Of a DNA stretch of 64,000 bases, positions 58,631 to 64,000 are shown in pieces. Source of the stretch: Ailanthus altissimus (taxonomy: Eukaryota > Streptophyta > Magnoliopsida > Sapindales > Simaroubaceae). Below the pieces are notes generated by a model that ran no database searches, was not told the DNA's origin, and saw only the letters and a program-made list of their open reading frames with translations. Where the stretch lies: NCBI GenBank assembly GCA_946807835.1, contig OX327694.1, positions 9,746,001-9,810,000 on the forward strand, written 5' to 3'. Each line of letters opens with the position of its first letter. Position 1 is the first letter of the stretch. Made by a program: the position numbers and the translations under genes.

Positions 58631-60257
58631 TAAATAATCTCAAAATATAATGCGATTATCACATTATAGATTGAGGTGTCGATCCCACAATGAAGCTTTT
58701 GAAAAAATAGGTTAGCGAAATAAAAATTTTAAAACAATAACAAATGAGAAGATTCAATCTGAGATTGATATAAAGAAGATAAAATTAAATCTTAATTAAG
58801 GAGAAAAATTATAGTGATGTGAGCAAGGCTTCAAGAATTACTAATATGCTTTATAACTCAATTGAAAGTTTCACATCCTAAACAATCAATCGAAAAATAT
58901 GTATAATATGACATATTTGATAATAAATGTATTTGATATAACTAAACTCTTTGTAAATATTATCATAAACCATGTTCATCTATACAAGTTATCTAAGATG
59001 GACAATATATTATTTTGACAATATTATAGTAAAGTATTAACTTGAATATCAAACAATTATCGTCTTTACAAGTTATCTAAGATCGATAATATATTGTTGA
59101 CAATATTGCAGTAAAAGATTAACTTGTAAAATGATATAACCAATAATAATTATAATTCAACAAGAGTTACATAAAGAAAGAATGACTGAAAATATGTGAG
59201 ATATGAGAATTATAACCTCTAGATTAAAAAAAAGTAATAGATAAGAGTTTAGATACAAACAAACTTACAAGCATTGTAGCTCTTGATAAAAAATCAAAGT
59301 CTAGAAATATATTTATTACACATAAAAGTTCATATTTCTCCTTGCCAAGAACTTTAGTCTAATTCATTTTTATGAATATTAAAGGAAAGTTATTTGAGAG
59401 AATTCTGAAACATGAAAATTGTCCATTAACCTCTTAAAGGTGTTTTTATATAGGCAATGACTAGGATGATGATTCTTCTTCACCAGGTGGTAGTTAAAGG
59501 AAGATCGCTTTTAAACAGGTGGTCTGTGATAATAAGGGAATTGCTTATGTTTGGTGTGACATCAATCTTTAATATTTTTGGTTACCAACTCCTTCACCTG
59601 ATTGCAATATAGTTTTTACAATAAAGATGATTGATTTAGCCTTTGTGGTTAATATAAAAGTTGTATCATTTTATCTCTTCATTCCATAGCCACCGAGTTC
59701 ATGCAACTTAGATTAATATTCTGTGAGCTGCAGTTAAAATACTGGAGGTATGTCAAATTTTGACCAATAACCATTTTACCAATTTCCAACACAATTTGGT
59801 CTATAATAACGACTACATTAAACTTTAATATCAACAGAAGAGTTGTAGACAATTGACTCAGGATTTTCCAGCTTTAAGATTCATACTTATTGGATACATA
59901 TTTTGTGAAATATAGTCAAAATACAGGAGGTGGGTCAAGGAGAGCGAAAGTTGTAATCCAGCTTTATTTTATCCATATTTTGGCCCATTAAATGTTTGAT
60001 TTGGCTTTTTGACTATTCTTTAAGTTTGTGTAAAATTGAGTCATATTACTTCAAGTTCAAGTATTTCTTTATTTTAATTTCTATATTGAGAGTTATGTCT
60101 ATTCTGTTAAACTGATGCAAATAGCATTTATTATTGACGATTTAAGGACAATATTTTATTTCAACTTTAGGAATACAAATGTACTAAAATTAGTCACATT
60201 TTAAATGTTAATTTGTGACTAGAATTCTTAACAAACATGCATTTTATGTGTTCTTCA
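58631..60257 (-). repeat. 3' LTR of OTA element F
   Basis: About 1,627 bp, homologous to the LTRs of elements A and B. The plus-strand start has decayed from TG to TA (TAAATAATCTCAAAATATAA); the end is TGTGTTCTTCA. It interrupts the copia integrase; the candidate TSD is ATGAT at 58626-58630 (partner outside the window). It holds the two-copy 84-bp repeat (about 58990-59120). It is the most divergent of the four OTA LTRs. Confidence 0.9.
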
Positions 60258-60501
60258 CAACCCTAACCAGCTTCTTGCTAGTCTTTAGCAATTCAAGCGT
60301 AAATAAATTAAGAACTACCTAAGTATTTCAAACAAAACGCCAATTCAAGATCATAATTGTTATCAAGTTTATTTTAGTCATAACTTCTAAAATCGTGCGT
60401 GTATGAATTAAGCTGAAACTTTCTTACCACAAATCACAATATATGTAGTCTTGAAAAAAATTTCAAGTAAAAGTCTTAACTCTATACCCTTACGGGTAAA
60501 T
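60258..60501 (-). other. 3' non-coding region of element F, LTR-proximal part
   Basis: Homologous to 18829 onward in element B. The LTR-adjacent sense sequence reads GCTGGTTAGGGTTG, a weak candidate PPT. Confidence 0.6.
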
Positions 60502-62644
60502 TGTTAACGTATTTTAGGGTGTATGCATGTGATTGTGTAAATATTGAAAAATAAACACATGTATCATAATACACGAATTTCACAGTGGAATTTATCATGT
60601 AATCAACATATACACATGTACTTAAATTATTAAAAACTTAAGAATACAGAAAACATACCTTTGAAGACCTCCGATGAAGATTTCAAATCCGAATTTTTTA
60701 GCTCCAACTTTGAGCTCACCTTGAAGTACACTTATGTTCAATTCTAGTTCGCAACAATTTAGTGGAATTGTGAAGCTAGAATATTAGCAATATAATCTCC
60801 AGCAACAAGGTTTATATTACTTGAAAGAAAAATAAGAAGAATTTATTTTTCTTTCTCTTTTGGTTTTTCTCACAAGTCTTTGTTCAATGAAAAACTCTCT
60901 CAAAACCAACTCTTCTTTTTCCTCTATTCTCTTTGCATGAAATTGATTCACACACTTGTTAACACAAATAAAATCCAACCATTTTTAGTGCTCTCAACAC
61001 TTTACAAGTGCTCCACCAAAATTAGATTAAGTGGCCAACTACCAAAACAATTTTTAGTGGCCATTTTAATGGTTTAATAAAATTAACCATTAATCACAAA
61101 ATGGTGCTCCACTTAATTTAATTTATGTTTCTCAAATTAGGTATGTCTTCCATTTAGGAATAAAATAACAAATAAATAAAATCATATTTTATTATTTAAA
61201 TAATATTTATTGAATTATTCAAAAACTATTTGAATAATTAATATTTACCTTATTTGATTTTACTAACATGGTTAATGGGTAAATGCATGGTAAAACAATT
61301 CATGGAACAAAATTATGCCACTTGCTAACATCTAATTAGTTAATAACTTTTGTCAACTAATTAAATGATATTCTTAACATTTAAGTCTAGACAAGTGCAC
61401 AACCCGAGGAACCCTAAAACATATTTTCGGTTTGCTGGATTTTCTAAGATCGAACTGTTCGATCCATTATGCTGCCCCAGTGCACAACGAGTACACTTTA
61501 TATTGTGAGACTCTCTAGGTCCACGCCCGAATTGCAATATGGAACTCCTCCATATGTCCGTGAATGATGCCCCACACACACATTATGGATATTACAAAGT
61601 AGCGTGTTAGACCATACACGCTGAGGTTATAATTTATTCATATAATCCCTACATCATTTATATTCGGGTAGACCGGAGATATAGATCAACACCGTCAAAT
61701 CTCCATATGCTCGACCGAAAGCTTATCTCTAGAATTGTATTTCAATAAATAATATTCCCAACACTTTTGTAATATTATTTATCCCTAGGGTTAAACTCTT
61801 TTCCTGAGAATTATTGCTTATGGCCATAAGATTTTCTAAAATATAATCTTAGAGCATTAGGATATAATATTCACCAAAATGAGCTGATGGATCCTATATC
61901 TATGTACACCAAACTCTATGAGCATCAAACCATACCCAGCGACACCCAACGGTCTGACCATGAAAGGTTTCTGACATGTGTAGAACCAAAGAATAATGGA
62001 TCACTCATAAGCCTACCGTGGCACTCATGTCAAAGGACCACGAATACTACTCAACTCGAAAGATCCTCCATTAACGACTTTATGGGATGTTTATTGGAGA
62101 TCTTTGTGAGTCTGTTCAGTATTCAGTCTTTACTGAATACCTGTATCTCTATACGAGCTTCCACTAAACTCATGGTTTACTAAGACTAATCATCTAGACC
62201 ATCCAGATATAGACATCCAGCATCAGTGAAGATAGATCAGGAACATAATATTTGAGAACATATTTATATAATGACATTTCCTAGCACTATTTGCAACTAT
62301 TTGCAACTCTTTGCAACCATGTCATTACTAATATATTCTCAGGTCTTTGTCCCATTTTTGATAAGGCTCTAACTCTTTAGATATCGTTGACTCTTATAAC
62401 CTAATAACTCTTATCAGTGCCAACTTTTATCATTTATAACTTTCAGCGTTGCTAATTCTTAACACTGATCTAAACTCATTTAGACCAGATCTGAACTCTT
62501 TCTGATCGTACAATGTCTGAAACGTTATAAGCATCTTACTATATATAAAATATAATTAGCGATTTAATGAACTGATAATACTAGTATACATATTAAGCAA
62601 ATATTCATACATAAAGGGATGGCACGTAAGCACAAATCCCAACA
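60502..62644 (-). repeat. Solo LTR of the H family, TSD TAAAT
   Basis: 2,143 bp, plus strand TGTTAACGTATT to AATCCCAACA, flanked by TAAAT at 60497-60501 and 62645-62649. It is nested in the 3' region of element F. Confidence 0.94.
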
Positions 62645-62649
62645 TAAAT

Positions 62650-63796
62650 AACTATTTAAAGGGTTATGATTTCACTAATGGAATTGAAAAATAGAATAAG
62701 TGCTCAATAAAAGGTCACATTTAAGGATAGACAGATAAACTAACATTGATCCAAAGATTAGAAAGTTAATTATTTAGAGTTACATCATTCTTGCCATGCA
62801 CTAGCTTTTGGGACTCAATCTTGAATATTACAAATAGAGCTCGATGAAAAAAATTGCTTCCTAAAGACGTTTGTCTTCTAAAACAAAGACTTTGTTGAAA
62901 TAAATTGACTCTTTCTTTTTTTTTTAAAAGTTTTTTACACTTTTTTCTTTTAAAATTGAACGAATATTTTATTGAATTAAATTAACTCTTTTTTTTTTAA
63001 ATATGAAGAACATAAGGAAGTATTATAAAATAAGAATTACTTCTCACTAAAATACATTTCACAAATTCAAATCATCCTTCAACTAGACAACTAGGTCATT
63101 CCTTTATCTAAATAATGTCATTCCAAACAAAAATTAACCAATTTAAAATATCAAAGAAAGTTCGTAAGTTATTTTCTCAAACCTCTCCACTCACTCACAA
63201 AAGATGTCATATTAAAAAGATGTATACTTAAACATGAAAAATCTCTTGGCTATATACATTGAATCATCTATCTTACCACAAGACTTAATATTGTGCTAAG
63301 AAATAATTTCAGAAGTCATTCTTTAATAACATAGATAGAAAAAATAAATTTAAAATCATACGTCGATAGTAAAGTAAACTCATTTACGCAAGAGTTACCA
63401 AGAACACATGCAATAAACTAATATGTATGAAATAAAAAATTTAAAAAAATAATAATAAGTTAGTTAGAATGTGTCTCAAAAGTTTGAAAATGTACTCCTT
63501 ACTTTGACATTCTAGATCTAGAATGCATCTCAAGAGTCTAAAAATGAACCTTTTAATCGTGCCATTCATGATGTCAGATAAATTTTTTTTTAAGAACAAA
63601 CTAATAGTAAAATTAACATTAACTTTCTATATCAACTACCCTCCCCCTAACCAAATTGAGACATTGTCCTCAATGTCAAAATATAAAAAGAGTAGAGTAT
63701 AAAAGATATCACCTGAAACATCTTATTGAAAAAGAAAACTTGCAACAAAATAAAAGAAATCACACAAAATGCTGGAATGACATAAAAAAAGAGAGG
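62650..63796 (-). other. 3' non-coding region of element F, LOG-proximal part
   Basis: AT-rich and homologous to the 3' region of element B (about 19100-19413 plus 21016-21777). It has no ORF, and contains the internal polypurine tract at 63635-63652. Confidence 0.7.
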
Positions 63797-64000
63797 CTAT
63801 AAACGGAGAGTCAAATCCAACTTGTGTTTCTTCTCACTGACATTAGGAAACCAATCAAACTGACTAAATATTGGATTAGCTAGCGGGACAAAAGCTTGTA
63901 ATTGATCAATCAATTGTTCAATAATTGAGATAGAAATGAAAATCCGTCGTGTCAAAAGTAAAATAAATTATTTTTCTACAACATAGTAAATGAAAGATAA
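63797..64000 (-). pseudogene. LOG: LOG-type gene of element F, C-terminal part only
   Basis: Read from the right edge on the minus strand: a segment equivalent to the end of LOG (YVVEK, stop, FILLLTRRIFIS) is followed by EQLIDQLQAFVPLANPIFSQ and a tail ending HKLDLTLRL-stop at 63797. It aligns with element B's NANELIDKLQAL and, after a one-frame shift, with B's KLDLTLRL-stop. The position relative to the 3' LTR and the internal polypurine tract is the same as in element B. The conserved hallmark (PGG-GT-EE) lies outside the window. One in-frame stop is seen. Confidence 0.8.

Overview
The window is AT-rich plant nuclear DNA, probably pericentromeric or other heterochromatin of a eudicot. It is built almost wholly of nested LTR retrotransposons. 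I see no intact host gene, no tRNA or rRNA gene and no CRISPR array. Most coding sequence is decayed pol or gag. Boundaries below come from matching TG...CA ends, 5-bp target duplications (TSDs), primer-binding sites (PBSs) and recognisable protein motifs.

Layout, left to right. 1-3507: the 5' end of a minus-strand Ty3/gypsy element of the Ogre/Tat/Athila (OTA) type ('element A': intact gag, leader, tRNA-Asp-type PBS, 5' LTR), inserted in a degenerate plus-strand copia pol (3508-6239). 6636 to about 10170: a copia-type LTR ('H family') split by a solo LTR (7210-8636). 11076-17348: a plus-strand Ty3/gypsy element ('element C': LTR, PBS, gag, pol, PPT, start of the 3' LTR). Its 3' LTR is interrupted by a complete 14-kb OTA element ('element B', 17349-31334, minus strand, TSD CTTAT) and resumes at 31335-31412. 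B itself holds a solo LTR (19419-21010). 31840-36523: copia fragments in both orientations, a truncated host-like C2-domain gene, a hAT relic and a copia leader with PBS. 36541-40577: a solo H LTR and the 5' LTR of a minus-strand copia element. 41233-42851: a non-autonomous hAT element filled with a minisatellite. 42912-50206: a second gypsy element ('element D', minus strand, same type as C), cut by two solo LTRs. 51158-53033: a solo H LTR. 53811-58630: a plus-strand H-family copia element ('element G': LTR, PBS, gag, start of pol), interrupted by a third OTA element ('element F', 58631 to the right edge, minus strand), which holds another solo H LTR (60502-62644).

The most interesting content is in the OTA family. 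Downstream of integrase, element B carries a full-length, intronless reading frame for a LOG-type cytokinin riboside 5'-monophosphate phosphoribohydrolase, preceded by an unidentified reading frame (ORF-X). The C-terminus of a second LOG copy lies at the same relative position in element F at the right edge. LOG therefore looks like a cargo gene of the family rather than a chance capture in one copy. The same family has a leader that repeats a tiny upstream ORF (Met-Ala-Gly-Ser-Thr-Ala-stop and variants) up to six times. Together these suggest a retrotransposon lineage that may influence host cytokinin activation and has an unusual translated leader. Element A has a fully open gag, so an intact LOG copy may lie just left of this window.
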